DNA of 64,000 nt from Macropodus opercularis. Taxonomy: Eukaryota > Chordata > Actinopteri > Anabantiformes > Osphronemidae. Each line of letters opens with the position of its first letter. Positions within the stretch are counted from its first letter, which is position 1. Both the position numbers and the translations under genes were made by a program. Positions 1 through 12,546 of the stretch are shown one piece after another. Under the pieces are notes generated by a model. The model saw nothing but the letters and a program-made list of their open reading frames with translations, was not told the DNA's origin and did no database searches. The DNA lies in the NCBI GenBank assembly GCA_030770545.1, contig CM061097.1, positions 17,316,501 to 17,380,500 on the forward strand. The letters run 5' to 3'.

Positions 1-15
1 ACTACTAATAGTGGT

Positions 16-115
16 ACAAATGCATTTAAATGTGTTTGCCTGCTCTATCCTACCATTTGGATTATATCTAAAATAAAAGCATCACTGGCTTTGTTGCTTG
101 ATTGTAAGCAAACTA
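16..115 (-). repeat. Decayed satellite monomer, inverted
   Basis: Read on the minus strand, this stretch follows the satellite monomer. On the plus strand it shows, in order, ATGCATTTAAAT, GTGTTTGCCTGCT, ATTTGGATTATATCTA and a stretch ending TTGCTTG. These correspond to the reverse complements of the monomer segments running from the AT-rich palindrome through the GATCCAAATAC segment to the GCAAGCAA segment. It is strongly diverged and is the only inverted monomer I found. Old, divergent monomers are typical of satellite array margins. Confidence 0.65.
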
Positions 116-329
116 AATATCATCTAGTTCTGTGAATAGTAATTGATAGTATTATGGTCCAATCCTGACTGAACCTGCTTTTCTGACTAGTCTCAAAAAA
201 TCACCAAAACAGCGTTGAAACAGTAAACCTCTACATCAACATCACAGAAATTGACTAAACAGTAAGTAATATAGTTCAAAACCCACCGAAAAAGTTTCTG
301 ACTGATTTAGCATCCCTTACGTGGTTTCA
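116..329. other. Unassigned AT-rich sequence at array edge
   Basis: I see no ORF, no transposon ends and no clear satellite match here. It lies between the inverted monomer and the decayed direct monomers, so it may hold the point where orientation switches. Confidence 0.4.
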
Positions 330-619
330 TGTATTTTAGTGGCTGCACCTAAAAACAAGCATGCAGAGTCAACTGTTCTTGTCAAGTGTATTTGTATTGC
401 AGAATAATGGTGCCAAGAACGGTAAACTCTATCTGTATAATTCCTAACAAAAGAATGTCATTTTACCTCCAAATCTCAAATACAGCGTTTCTCTTACTTG
501 AAACGTTTTAGTTGATGAACCTAAATACAAGCATGCACAGTGAGATTTCTCAAGTCACACGTTGTCAAAATCAAGGATGAAAATCACTTTTAAAGATGAT
601 ATTGAATTAATACTTAGTA
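330..619 (+). repeat. Decayed direct-orientation satellite monomers
   Basis: Two related segments, at about 330-390 and 504-560, share ACAAGCATGCA and TTTTAGT and lie about 172 bp apart. The shared part resembles the monomer segment TTTAAGCTGCTGCATCTTAA followed by TGCAAGCAATGC, with several mismatches. Further right, GAAAATCACTTTTA at about 579 matches a segment common in the left array. I read this as eroded monomers at the array margin. Similarity is weak and the spacing is shorter than 197 bp. Confidence 0.45.
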
Positions 620-940
620 GGGAGTGAAACATGTGCATATATCCATAGGTTATGGGGTCACACAGCAACGGAGCAGATAAGACACCGATAAACCAGCCAT
701 GGAGACGAAGACCAGACCACGGCATCAGGATCCGGTTACACCACAGGAAGATGCTCTGTCCAGCATAAAAGTGTGGGTCGAGGGACAGACAGTGTCAGTT
801 TGAAATAAAGCAAGACTGATTTTTATCAGACATTTCTCCTCATCATTCAACGAACGCGCAGAGCTGGGATTGGGAGAGCAGCTCAACAATTATAATGTAC
901 AATTATAATAATTTGGGGCACAGTACAGTATATAGCAGCT
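620..940 (+). mobile_element. LTR-like non-satellite module, copy 1
   Basis: About 320 bp unrelated to the satellite, repeated almost identically at 3619-3939. It has a TATA-like CATAAAA at 763-769 and an AATAAA polyadenylation signal at 804-809 followed by a T-rich stretch. Near its right end TTTGGGGCACAG loosely resembles the start of a retroviral primer-binding site. This order fits the U3-R-U5 of a solo or truncated LTR, but I cannot see both TG and CA ends with a target duplication. It could also be a fragment of another repeat. Satellite resumes at about 941. Confidence 0.4.
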
Positions 941-3618
941 AAAATGCAAGCATCTTAATGCAAGCAATGCGGATGAAGTTTTTGTGCTAGATATGATCCA
1001 AATACATCCCTGAAGCAGGCAAACATCTTGAAAATGCATCTAAATCACTTTGACCAAAGTAGTGTTATTGTGGTCTGAAATGCACAGAACAGACGATTCT
1101 AAGCGTTTTGACACCATTTCCAGCCTCAGTGATGTTTTAAGCTGCTGCATCCTAATGCAAGCAATGCCAAAGAAGTTTTTGTGCTACCAATGTTCCAAAT
1201 ACATCCCTGATCCAAGCAAACACATTTAAAATGCATGAAAATCACTTTGGACAAAGAAGTGTTCTTTTGGTCTGAAATGCACAGAAAAACCGATTCTAAG
1301 CGTTTTGGCACTGTTTCCAGCCTCAGTGATGCTTTAAGCTGCTGCATCTTAATGCAAGCAATGCGGATGAAGTTTTTGTGCTACATATGATCCAAATACA
1401 TCCCTGAAGCAGGCAAACACCTTGAAAATGCATCTAAATCACTTTGACCAAAGTAGTGTTATTGTGGTCTGAAATGCACAGAACAGGCGATTCTAAGCGT
1501 TTTGGCACTGTTTCCAGCCTCAGTGATGCTTTAAGTTGCTGCATCTTAATGCAAGCAATGCTGATGAAGTTTTTGTGCTAGATATGATCCAAATACATTC
1601 CTGAAGCAATCAAACACCTTTAAAATGCATTTAAATCACTTTTACCAAAGAAGTGTTCTTTTGGTCTGAAATGCACAGAAAAACCGATGCTAAGCGTTTT
1701 GGCACTGTTTCCAGCCTCAGTGATGCTTTAAGTTGCTGCATCTTAATGCAAGCAATGCGGATGAAGTTTTTGTGCTAGATATGATCCAAATACATCCCTG
1801 AAACAGGCAAACACCTTTAAAATGCATTTAAATCACTTTCATCAAAGTAGTGTTCTTTTGGTCTGAAATGCACAGAACAGGCGATTCTAAGCGTTTTGAC
1901 ACTGTTTCCAGCCTCAGTGATGCTTTAAGTTGCTGCATCTTAATGCAATCAATGCTGATGAAGTTTTTGTGCTAGATATGATCCAAATACATCCCTGAGG
2001 CAGGCAAACTCATTTAAAATGCATGAAAATCACTTTGAACAAAGAAGTGTTCTTTTGGTCTGAAATGCACAGAAAACCCGATTCTAGGCGTTTTGGCACT
2101 GTTTCCAGCCTCAGTGATGCTTTAAGTTGCTGCATCTTAATGCAAGCAATGCGGATGAAGTTTTTGTGCTACATATGATCCAATTACATTCCTGAAGCAA
2201 TCAAACACCTTTAAAATGCATCTAAATCACTTTGACCAAAGTAGTGTTATTGTGGTCCGAAATGCACAGAAAAGGTGATTCTAAGCGTTTTGGCAATGTT
2301 TCCAGCCTCAGTGATGCTTTAAGCTGCTGCATCTTAATGCAAGCAATGCCAAAGAAGTTTTTGTGCTAGATATGATCCAAATACATCTCTGAAACAAGCA
2401 AACACCTTTAAAAAGCATTTAAATCACTTTGATAAAAGTAGTGTTCTTTTGGTCTGAAATGCACAGAACATGCGATTCTAAGCGTTTTGCCAATGTTTCC
2501 AGCCTAAGTGATGCTTTAAGCTGCTGCATCTTAATGCAAGCAATGCTGATGAAGTTTTTGTGCTAGATATGATCCAAATACATCCCTGAAGAAGGCAAAC
2601 ATCTTGAAAATGCACCTAAATCACTTTGACCAAAGTAGTGTTATTGTGGTCTGAAATGCACAGAACAGACGATTCTAAGCGTTTTGACACCATTTCCAGC
2701 CTCAGTGATGTTTTAAGCTGCTGCATCCTAATGCAAGCAATGCCAAAGAAGTTTTTGTGCTACCAATGTTCCAAATACATCCCTGATCCAAGCAAACACA
2801 TTTAAAATGCATGAAAATCACTTTGGACAAAGAAGTGTTCTTTTGGTCTGAAATGCACAGAAAAACCGATTCTAAGCGTTTTGGCACTGTTTCCAGCCTC
2901 AGTGATGCTTTAAGCTGCTGCATCTTAATGCAAGCAATGCGGATGAAGTTTTTGTGCTACATATGATCCAAATACATCCCTGAAGCAGGCAAACACCTTG
3001 AAAATGCATCTAAATCACTTTGACCAAAGTAGTGTTATTGTGGTCTGAAATGCACAGAACAGGCGATTCTAAGCGTTTTGGCACTGTTTCCAGCCTCAGT
3101 GATGCTTTAAGTTGCTGCATCTTAATGCAAGCAATGCTGATGAAGTTTTTGTGCTAGATATGATCCAAATACATCCCTGAAGCAGGCAAACACCTTTAAA
3201 ATGCATTTAAATCACTTTGACCAAAGTAGTGTACTTTTGGTCTTAAATGCACAGAACAGGCGATTCTAAGCGTTTTGACACTGTTTCCAGCCTCAGTGAT
3301 GCTTTAAGTTGCTGCATCCTAATGCAAGCAATGCTGATCAAGTTTTTGTGCTAGATATGATCCAAATACATCCCTGAGGCAGGTAAACACCTTTAAAATG
3401 CATTTAAATCACTTTGACCAAAGTAGTGTTCTTTTGGTCTGAAATGCACAGAACAGGCGATTCTAAGCGTTTTGACACTGTTTCCAGCCTCAGTGATGCT
3501 TTAAGTTGCTGCATCTTAATGCAAGCAATTCCAATCAAGTTTTTGTGCTAGATATGATACAAATACATCCCTGAAGCAGGCAAACACCTTTAAAATGCAT
3601 TTAAATCACTTTGACCAA
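941..3618 (+). repeat. 197-bp satellite array, left segment 1
   Basis: About 13.6 monomers of the 197-bp satellite. Diagnostic variants of the left array are GCCAAAGAAG, GCGGATGAAG and AAAACCGATTC. An eight-monomer HOR of 1576 bp is visible, for example the same variant monomer at 1126-1347 and 2702-2923. From about 3128 to 3618 the monomers switch to a type characteristic of the central array. The segment ends abruptly inside a monomer, at GACCAA, where module copy 2 begins. Confidence 0.95.
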
Positions 3619-3939
3619 GGGAGTGAAACATGTGCATATATCCATAGGTTATGGGGTCACACAGCAACGGAGCAGATAAGACACCGATAAACCAGCCATG
3701 GAGACGAAGACCAGACCACGGCATCAGGATCCGGTTACACCACAGGAAGATGCTCTGTCCAGCATAAAAGTGTGGGTCGAGGGACAGACAGTGTCAGTTT
3801 GAAATAAAGCAAGACTGATTTTTATCAGACATTTCTCCTCATCATTCAACGAACGCGCAGAGCTGGGATTGGGAGAGCAGCTCAACAATTATAATGTACA
3901 ATTATAATAATTTGGGGCACAGTACAGTATATAGCAGCT
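3619..3939 (+). mobile_element. LTR-like non-satellite module, copy 2
   Basis: Near-identical to 620-940 with an offset of 2999 bp. The TATA-like and AATAAA signals lie at 3762-3768 and 3803-3808. Its right junction with the satellite is the same as in copy 1. Its left junction is different: satellite monomer sequence broken at GACCAA joins directly to the module. It therefore arose by duplication of a larger segment and not by a second insertion. Confidence 0.85.
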
Positions 3940-6900
3940 AAAATGCAAGCATCTTAATGCAAGCAATGCGGATGAAGTTTTTGTGCTAGATATGATCCAA
4001 ATACATCCCTGAAGCAGGCAAACATCTTGAAAATGCATCTAAATCACTTTGACCAAAGTAGTGTTATTGTGGTCTGAAATGCACAGAACAGACGATTCTA
4101 AGCGTTTTGACACCATTTCCAGCCTCAGTGATGTTTTAAGCTGCTGCATCCTAATGCAAGCAATGCCAAAGAAGTTTTTGTGCTACCAATGTTCCAAATA
4201 CATCCCTGATCCAAGCAAACACATTTAAAATGCATGAAAATCACTTTGGACAAAGAAGTGTTCTTTTGGTCTGAAATGCACAGAAAAACCGATTCTAAGC
4301 GTTTTGGCACTGTTTCCAGCCTCAGTGATGCTTTAAGCTGCTGCATCTTAATGCAAGCAATGCGGATGAAGTTTTTGTGCTACATATGATCCAAATACAT
4401 CCCTGAAGCAGGCAAACACCTTGAAAATGCATCTAAATCACTTTGACCAAAGTAGTGTTATTGTGGTCTGAAATGCACAGAACAGGCGATTCTAAGCGTT
4501 TTGGCACTGTTTCCAGCCTCAGTGATGCTTTAAGTTGCTGCATCTTAATGCAAGCAATGCTGATGAAGTTTTTGTGCTAGATATGATCCAAATACATTCC
4601 TGAAGCAATCAAACACCTTTAAAATGCATTTAAATCACTTTTACCAAAGAAGTGTTCTTTTGGTCTGAAATGCACAGAAAAACCGATGCTAAGCGTTTTG
4701 GCACTGTTTCCAGCCTCAGTGATGCTTTAAGTTGCTGCATCTTAATGCAAGCAATGCGGATGAAGTTTTTGTGCTAGATATGATCCAAATACATCCCTGA
4801 AACAGGCAAACACCTTTAAAATGCATTTAAATCACTTTCATCAAAGTAGTGTTCTTTTGGTCTGAAATGCACAGAACAGGCGATTCTAAGCGTTTTGACA
4901 CTGTTTCCAGCCTCAGTGATGCTTTAAGTTGCTGCATCTTAATGCAATCAATGCTGATGAAGTTTTTGTGCTAGATATGATCCAAATACATCCCTGAGGC
5001 AGGCAAACTCATTTAAAATGCATGAAAATCACTTTGAACAAAGAAGTGTTCTTTTGGTCTGAAATGCACAGAAAACCCGATTCTAGGCGTTTTGGCACTG
5101 TTTCCAGCCTCAGTGATGCTTTAAGTTGCTGCATCTTAATGCAAGCAATGCGGATGAAGTTTTTGTGCTACATATGATCCAATTACATTCCTGAAGCAAT
5201 CAAACACCTTTAAAATGCATCTAAATCACTTTGACCAAAGTAGTGTTATTGTGGTCCGAAATGCACAGAAAAGGTGATTCTAAGCGTTTTGGCAATGTTT
5301 CCAGCCTCAGTGATGCTTTAAGCTGCTGCATCTTAATGCAAGCAATGCCAAAGAAGTTTTTGTGCTAGATATGATCCAAATACATCTCTGAAACAAGCAA
5401 ACACCTTTAAAAAGCATTTAAATCACTTTGATAAAAGTAGTGTTCTTTTGGTCTGAAATGCACAGAACATGCGATTCTAAGCGTTTTGCCAATGTTTCCA
5501 GCCTAAGTGATGCTTTAAGCTGCTGCATCTTAATGCAAGCAATGCTGATGAAGTTTTTGTGCTAGATATGATCCAAATACATCCCTGAAGAAGGCAAACA
5601 TCTTGAAAATGCACCTAAATCACTTTGACCAAAGTAGTGTTATTGTGGTCTGAAATGCACAGAACAGACGATTCTAAGCGTTTTGACACCATTTCCAGCC
5701 TCAGTGATGTTTTAAGCTGCTGCATCCTAATGCAAGCAATGCCAAAGAAGTTTTTGTGCTACCAATGTTCCAAATACATCCCTGATCCAAGCAAACACAT
5801 TTAAAATGCATGAAAATCACTTTGGACAAAGAAGTGTTCTTTTGGTCTGAAATGCACAGAAAAACCGATTCTAAGCGTTTTGGCACTGTTTCCAGCCTCA
5901 GTGATGCTTTAAGCTGCTGCATCTTAATGCAAGCAATGCGGATGAAGTTTTTGTGCTACATATGATCCAAATACATCCCTGAAGCAGGAAAACACCTTGA
6001 AAATGCATCTAAATCACTTTGACCAAAGTAGTGTTATTGTGGTCTGAAATGCACAGAACAGGCGATTCTAAGCGTTTTGGCACTGTTTCCAGCCTCAGTG
6101 ATGCTTTAAGTTGCTGCATCTTAATGCAAGCAATGCTGATGAAGTTTTTGTGCTAGATATGATCCAAATACATTCCTGAAGCAATCAAACACCTTTAAAA
6201 TGCATTTAAATCACTTTTACCAAAGAAGTGTTCTTTTGGTCTGAAATGCACAGAAAAACCGATGCTAAGCGTTTTGGCACTGTTTCCAGCCTCAGTGATG
6301 CTTTAAGTTGCTGCATCTTAATGCAAGCAATGCGGATGAAGTTTTTGTGCTAGATATGATCCAAATACATCCCTGAAACAGGCAAACACCTTTAAAATGC
6401 ATTTAAATCACTTTCATCAAAGTAGTGTTCTTTTGGTCTGAAATGCACAGAACAGGCGATTCTAAGCGTTTTGACACTGTTTCCAGCCTCAGTGATGCTT
6501 TAAGTTGCTGCATCTTAATGCAATCAATGCTGATGAAGTTTTTGTGCTAGATATGATCCAAATACATCCCTGAGGCAGGCAAACTCATTTAAAATGCATG
6601 AAAATCACTTTGAACAAAGAAGTGTTCTTTTGGTCTGAAATGCACAGAAAACCCGATTCTAGGCGTTTTGGCACTGTTTCCAGCCTCAGTGATGCTTTAA
6701 GTTGCTGCATCTTAATGCAAGCAATGCGGATGAAGTTTTTGTGCTACATATGATCCAATTACATTCCTGAAGCAATCAAACACCTTTAAAATGCATCTAA
6801 ATCACTTTGACCAAAGTAGTGTTATTGTGGTCCGAAATGCACAGAAAAGGTGATTCTAAGCGTTTTGGCAATGTTTCCAGCCTCAGTGATGCTTTAAGCT

Positions 6901-9900
6901 GCTGCATCTTAATGCAAGCAATGCCAAAGAAGTTTTTGTGCTAGATATGATCCAAATACATCTCTGAAACAAGCAAACACCTTTAAAAAGCATTTAAATC
7001 ACTTTGATAAAAGTAGTGTTCTTTTGGTCTGAAATGCACAGAACATGAGATTCTAAGCGTTTTGCCAATGTTTCCAGCCTAAGTGATGCTTTAAGCTGCT
7101 GCATCTTAATGCAAGCAATGCTGATGAAGTTTTTGTGCTAGATATGATCCAAATACATCCCTGAAGAAGGCAAACATCTTGAAAATGCACCTAAATCACT
7201 TTGACCAAAGTAGTGTTCTTTTGGTCTGAAATGCACAGAAAAACCGATTCTAAGCGTTTTTGCACTGTTTCCAGCCTCAGTGATGCTTTAAGCTGCTGCA
7301 TCTTAATGCAAGCAATGCGGATGAAGTTTTTGTGCTAGATATGATCCAAATACATCCCTGAAGCAGGCAAACATCTTGAAAATGCACCTAAATCACTTTG
7401 ACCAAAGTAGTGTTATTGTGGTCTGAAATGCACAGAACAGACGATTCTAAGCGTTTTGATACCATTTCCAGCCTCAGTGATGTTTTAAGCTGCTGCATCC
7501 TAATGCAAGCAATGCCAAAGAAGTTTTTGTGCTACCAATGTTCCAAATACATCCCTGATCCAAGCAAACACATTTAAAATGCATGAAAATCACTTTGAAC
7601 AAAAAAGTGTTCTTTTGGTCTGAAATGCACAGAAAAACCGATTCTAAGCGTTTTGGCACTGTTTCCAGCCTCAGTGATGCTTTAAGCTGCTGCATCTTAA
7701 TGCAAGCAATGCCAAAGACGTTTTTGTGCTAGATATGATCCAAATACATCCCTGAAACAGGCAAACACCTTTAAAATGCATCTAAATCACTTTGACCAAC
7801 GTAGTGTTATTGTGGTCTGAAATGCACAGAAAAGGTGATTCTAAGCGTTTTGGCAATGTTTCCAGCCTCAGTGATGCTTTAAGCTGCTGCATCTTAATGC
7901 AAGCAATTCCAATTAAGTTTTTGTGCTAGACATGATCCAAATACATCCCTGAAGGAGGCAAATACCTTTAAAATGCATTTAAATCACTTTTACCAAAGTA
8001 GTGTTCTTTTGGTCTGAAATGCACAGAAAAACCGATTCTAAGCGTTTTTGCACTGTTTCCAGCCTCAGTGATGCTTTAAGCTGCTGCATCTTAATGCAAG
8101 CAATGCGGATGAAGTTTTTGTGCTAGATATGATCCAAATACATCCCTGAAGCAGGCAAACACCTTGAAAATGCATCTAAATCACTTTGACCAAAGTAGTG
8201 TTATTGTGGTCTGAAATGCACAGAACAGACGATTCTAAGCGTTTTGACACCATTTCCAGCCTCAGTGATGTTTTAAGCTGCTGCATCCTAATGCAAGCAA
8301 TGCCAAAGAAGTTTTTGTGCTACCAATGTTCCAAATACATCCCTGATCCAAGCAAACACATTTAAAATGCATGAAAATCACTTTGAACAAAGAAGTGTTC
8401 TTTTGGTCTGAAATGCACAGAAAAACCGATGCTAAGCGTTTTGGCACTGTTTCCAACCTCAGTGATGCTTTAAGCTGCTGCATCTTAATGCAAGCAATGC
8501 CAAAGACGTTTTTGTGCTAGATATGATCCAAATACATCCCTGAAACAGGCAAACACCTTTAAAATGCATTTAAATCACTTTCATCAAAGTAGTGTTCTTT
8601 TGGTCTGAAATGCACAGAACAGGCGATTCTAAGCGTTTTGACACTGTTTCCAGCCTCAGTGATGCTTTAAGTTGCTGTATCTTAATGCAATCAATGCTGA
8701 TGAAGTTTTTGTGCTAGATATGATCCAAATACATCCCTGAGGCAGGCAAACTCATTTAAAATGCATGAAAATCACTTTGAACAAAGAAGTGTTCTTTTGG
8801 TCTGAAATGCACAGAAAACCCGATTCTAAGCGTTTTGGCACTGTTTCCAGCCTCAGTGATGCTTTAGGTTGCTGTATCTTAATGCAACCAATGCTGATGA
8901 AGTTTTTGTGCTACATATGATCCAATTACATTCCTGAAGCAATCAAACACCTTTAAAATGCATTTAAATCACTTTGATAAAAGTAGTGTTCTTTTAGTCT
9001 GAAATGCACAGAACAGGCGATTCTAAGCGTTTTGGCAATGTTTCCAGCCTCAGTGATGCTTTAAGCTGCTGCATCTTAATGCAAGCAATGCCAAAGAAGT
9101 TTTTGTGCTACCAATGTTCCAAATACATCCCTGATCCAAGCAAACACATTTAAAATGCATGAAAATCACTTTGACCAAAGTAGTGTTCTTTTGGTCTGAA
9201 ATGCACAGAAAAGGTGATTCTAAGCGTTTTGACACGATTTCCAGCCTCAGTGATGTTTTAAGCTGCTGCATCCTAATGCAAGCAATGCTGATGAAGTTTT
9301 TGTGCTAGATATGATCCAAATACATTCCTGAAGCAATCAAACACCTTTAAAATGCATGAAAATCACTTTGAACAAAGAAGTGTTCTTTTGGTCTGAAATG
9401 CACAGAAAAACCGATTCTAAGCGTTTTGGCACTGTTTCCAGCCTCAGTGATGCTTTAAGCTGCTGCATCTTAATGCAAGCAATGCTGATGAAGTTTTTGT
9501 GCTAGATATGATCCAAATACATCCTTGAAACTGGCAAACACATTTAAAATGCATTTAAATCACTTTGATAAAAGTAGTGTTCTTTTGGTCTGAAATGCAC
9601 AGAAAAGGTGATTCTAAGCGTTTTGACACGATTTCCAACCTCAGTGATGCTTTAAGCTGCTGCATCTTAATGCAAGCAATGCCAAAGACGTTTTTGTGCT
9701 AGATATGATCCAAATACATCCCTGAAACAGGCAAACACCTTTAAAATGCATTTAAATCACTTTCATCAAAGTAGTGTTCTTTTGGTCTGAAATGCACAGA
9801 ACAGGCGATTCTAAGCGTTTTGGCACTGTTTCCAGCCTCAGTGATGCTTTAGGTTGCTGTATCTTAATGCAACCAATGCTGATGAAGTTTTTGTGCTACA

Positions 9901-11194
9901 TATGATCCAATTACATTCCTGAAGCAATCAAACACCTTTAAAATGCATTTAAATCACTTTGATAAAAGTAGTGTTCTTTTAGTCTGAAATGCACAGAACA
10001 GGCGATTCTAAGCGTTTTGGCAATGTTTCCAGCCTCAGTGATGCTTTAAGCTGCTGCATCTTAATGCAAGCAATGCCAAAGAAGTTTTTGTGCTACCAAT
10101 GTTCCAAATACATCCCTGATCCAAGCAAACACATTTAAAATGCATGAAAATCACTTTTACCAAAGTAGTGTTCTTTTGGTCTGAAATGCACAGAAAAACC
10201 GATTCTAAGCGTTTTGGCACTGTTTCCAGCCTCAGTGATGCTTTAAGCTGCTGCATCTTAATGCAAGCAATGCCAAAGAAGTTTTTGTGCTAGATATGAT
10301 CCAAATACATCCTTGAAACTGGCAAACACATTTAAAATGCATTTAAATCACTTTGATAAAAGTAGTGTTCTTTTGGTCTGAAATGCACAGAAAAGGTGAT
10401 TCTAAGCGTTTTGACACGATTTCCAGCCTCAGTGATGTTTTAAGCTGCTGCATCCTAATGCAAGCAATGCTGATGAAGTTTTTGTGCTAGATATGATCCA
10501 AATACATTCCCGAAGCAAACAAACACCTTTAAAATGCATTTAAATCACTTTAGTAAAAATAGTGTTCTTTTAGTCTGAAATGCACAGAACAGGCGATTCT
10601 AAGCGTTTTGGCAATGTTTCCAGCCTCAGTGATGCTTTAAGCTGCTGCATCTTAATGCAAGCAATGCGGATAAAGTTTTTGTGCTAGATATGATCCAAAT
10701 AAACCCCTGAAGCAGGCAAACACCTTGAAAATGCATCTAAATCACTTTGACCAAAGTAGTGTTATTGTGGTCTGAAATGCACAGAACAGACGATTCTAAG
10801 CGTTTTGACACCATTTCCAGCCTCAGTGATGTTTTAAGCTGCTGCATCCTAATGCAAGCAATGCCAAAGAAGTTTTTGTGCTACCAATGTTCCAAATACA
10901 TCCCTGATCCAAGCAAACACCTTTAAAATGCATTTAAATCACTTTTACCAAAGTAGTGTTCTTTTCGTCTGAAATGCACAGAAAAACCGATTCTAAGCGT
11001 TTTGGCACTGTTTCCAGCCTCAGTGATGCTTTAAGCTGCTGCATCTTAATGCAAGCAATGCCAAAGAAGTTTTTGTGCTAGATATGATTCAGTACATCCC
11101 TGAAGAAGGCAAACACCTTTAAAATGCTTTTTAATCACTTTGACCAAAGTAGTGTTCTTTTGGTCTGAAATGCACAGAACAGGCGATTCTAAAA
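3940..11194 (+). repeat. 197-bp satellite array, left segment 2
   Basis: About 37 monomers continuing the left-array subfamily. Typical variants are GCCAAAGAAG, GCGGATGAAG, CGATTCTAAGC after AAAAC, and GTTATTGTGG in place of GTTCTTTTGG. The first 2.5 kb repeats segment 1 at 2999-bp offset. After about 7200 the HOR becomes irregular, with the same variant monomer recurring at 7474, 8262, 9050 and 10035, that is every four or five monomers. The array ends at GGCGATTCTAAAAG, where block A begins with a T-rich tract. Confidence 0.95.
4040..7210 (+). repeat. Eight-monomer HOR, 1576 bp, two tandem copies
   Basis: Sequence at 4125-5700 recurs at 5701-7200 with very few differences; one is GAACATGCGATTC versus GAACATGAGATTC near 7046. 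Eight times 197 is 1576, the observed offset. Useful markers are the CATTCCTGAAGCAATC monomer at about 4600 and 6176 and the GTGGTCCGAAATG monomer at about 5253 and 6829. The same HOR unit lies at 1126-2700. Confidence 0.85.
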
Positions 11195-11415
11195 GTTTTT
11201 TGTTTTGTTTTGTTTTTTGTTTTTTTAGTTATTCATTTCTTTTTCCAACTTCACAAACATCAAAAGACATTACATCAACATCTACCCACAACTGTGTGTT
11301 TCTCAGTCAAACAGGGATCTTTGGGCGACATTAAAAGATGATAGTCAGCTGTCTTCTTTCCAGCTGACTGCATCTAGTGTCTCTCAGGTAGTCTCATTTA
11401 AAAGATTTCTTTTAT
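11195..11415 (-). mobile_element. Extra tandem copy of the LINE 3' end
   Basis: After the T-rich tract, the segment starting TAGTTATTCATT at 11226 is repeated from 11416 at 190-bp offset. Shared landmarks are ACATTACATCAACATCTAC, TTTGGGCGACATTAAAAG and CATCTAGTGTCTCTCAGGTA. The copies differ at many positions, so the duplication is not recent. Block B has only one copy (from about 45090). It may be an internal tandem duplication or a second, severely 5'-truncated insertion of the same LINE family beside the first. Confidence 0.75.
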
Positions 11416-12330
11416 TAGTTATTCATTCTTTTTTACAAATTTACAAACATCAAGAGACATTACATCAACATCTACTCACAATTGTGTGTTTCTCAGTCAA
11501 ACAGTGATCTTTGGGCGACATTAAAAGGTCAGTTCTCTTTTCAGCTGACCCCATCTAGTGTCTCTCAGGTAGTCTTCTTTGAAAGATTTCCCATATAATG
11601 CAAAGACAGTTCGCAGGTGGACCCGAAGAGAGTTCTTAAATACCGCCCAGGCATCCAGCCGTTTCCCTTCATACAGTAAGCAATTACTGGAGAGTAGGTT
11701 TGCATGGCGTGCCAGTGCCAGTGTTGTATTGACTGCCAGCTGATTGACGTTACGAGGGCCACGCGTTACGCCAAAGAGCCATACTCAGTCACTGTTCCTT
11801 GGCACGTGAAGTTGCAGGTAGTGAGCAAACCCCCACACACAATTTTGCAGATTCTTTGTAGCTGGGCACACAGAGAGCAAATGCTCCAGGGTTTCTCGCT
11901 CATAACCGCATCCGCAGCAGGATTCTGGAAAGCGGGCTCTATAGATGTGCTGCAGGACAACACCAGAGAGGATCCTTCTGTGTCTGATTTTAAAATCTGT
12001 GCTGAAGGTTGATGTAGTCCATCCATGGGCGATGCTCTGTGCTGGTGAGGAACTCCTTAACTGTCTTGATCCTAATTGCACGTTGTTTACTCTTTATGTG
12101 TAGGAGCTTCAGACCACCATGTGAGATGTCGGCTATCAGGATCCTTTGTGCTACCAGGTTTTGCTTTGCCCTCCATAGAAACCGTGTGGATGGCATGGTT
12201 CAGAACCAGTAAAACCACATCGGGCAGGTCATGCACATGTAATGTGTGGTTGAGCTTAGAGCAACTATTTACAGAGCATGTCCAGATGTTAGGAGAAAAA
12301 ACAGCTCAACATGTGAAAAAGGTCTGGCAG
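11416..12330 (-). pseudogene. Tx1-like LINE ORF2, C-terminal part
   Basis: On the minus strand, frames at 11990-12196, 11785-12081 and 11565-11762 carry pieces of one LINE ORF2. First comes an RFLWRAKQ and GGLKLLHIKSK region, typical of the segment after RT in L1/Tx1-clade ORF2. Then follows a Cys/His cluster, CCGCG then ETLEHLL then VCP, at about 11865-11930, the putative zinc-binding motif at the LINE ORF2 C-terminus. The last part, to 11416, is C-terminal sequence and 3' UTR. The frames are broken by frameshifts and stops. The RT domain that should precede this part is absent; the ERV fragment lies there instead. Family assignment is from general resemblance, not a database search. Confidence 0.7.
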
Positions 12331-12546
12331 TGCTGAGGTCTGGTAGGGAGTCAGGTTATGTAACAGCTGGCCTCAACCCAGGAGCCAGGTCAGACGAGAT
12401 AGATGAGTTATCAGAGGAACCCGAAGTTTATTTGAAGGCGGTGAACATTTCAGATAGAGATCCCTGCTGTACAAGTGATCTGCATGTCAGAGGCAGATAA
12501 AGAGTATTAACGGGAGTGTGGTGACACGAATAAGCAGGTTGAGGAT

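Noticed and set aside
1126..10256. A family of identical or similar 73-codon minus-strand frames (MQQLKASLRLET...), also across 25126-63523
   Set aside because: They are the satellite monomer read on the reverse strand. 197 is not a multiple of three, frames end after about one monomer, and no start context, codon bias or promoter supports translation.
11704..12336. Plus-strand frames opposite the LINE ORF2 C-terminus (also 45377-46014)
   Set aside because: Antisense shadows of the minus-strand Tx1 remnant.
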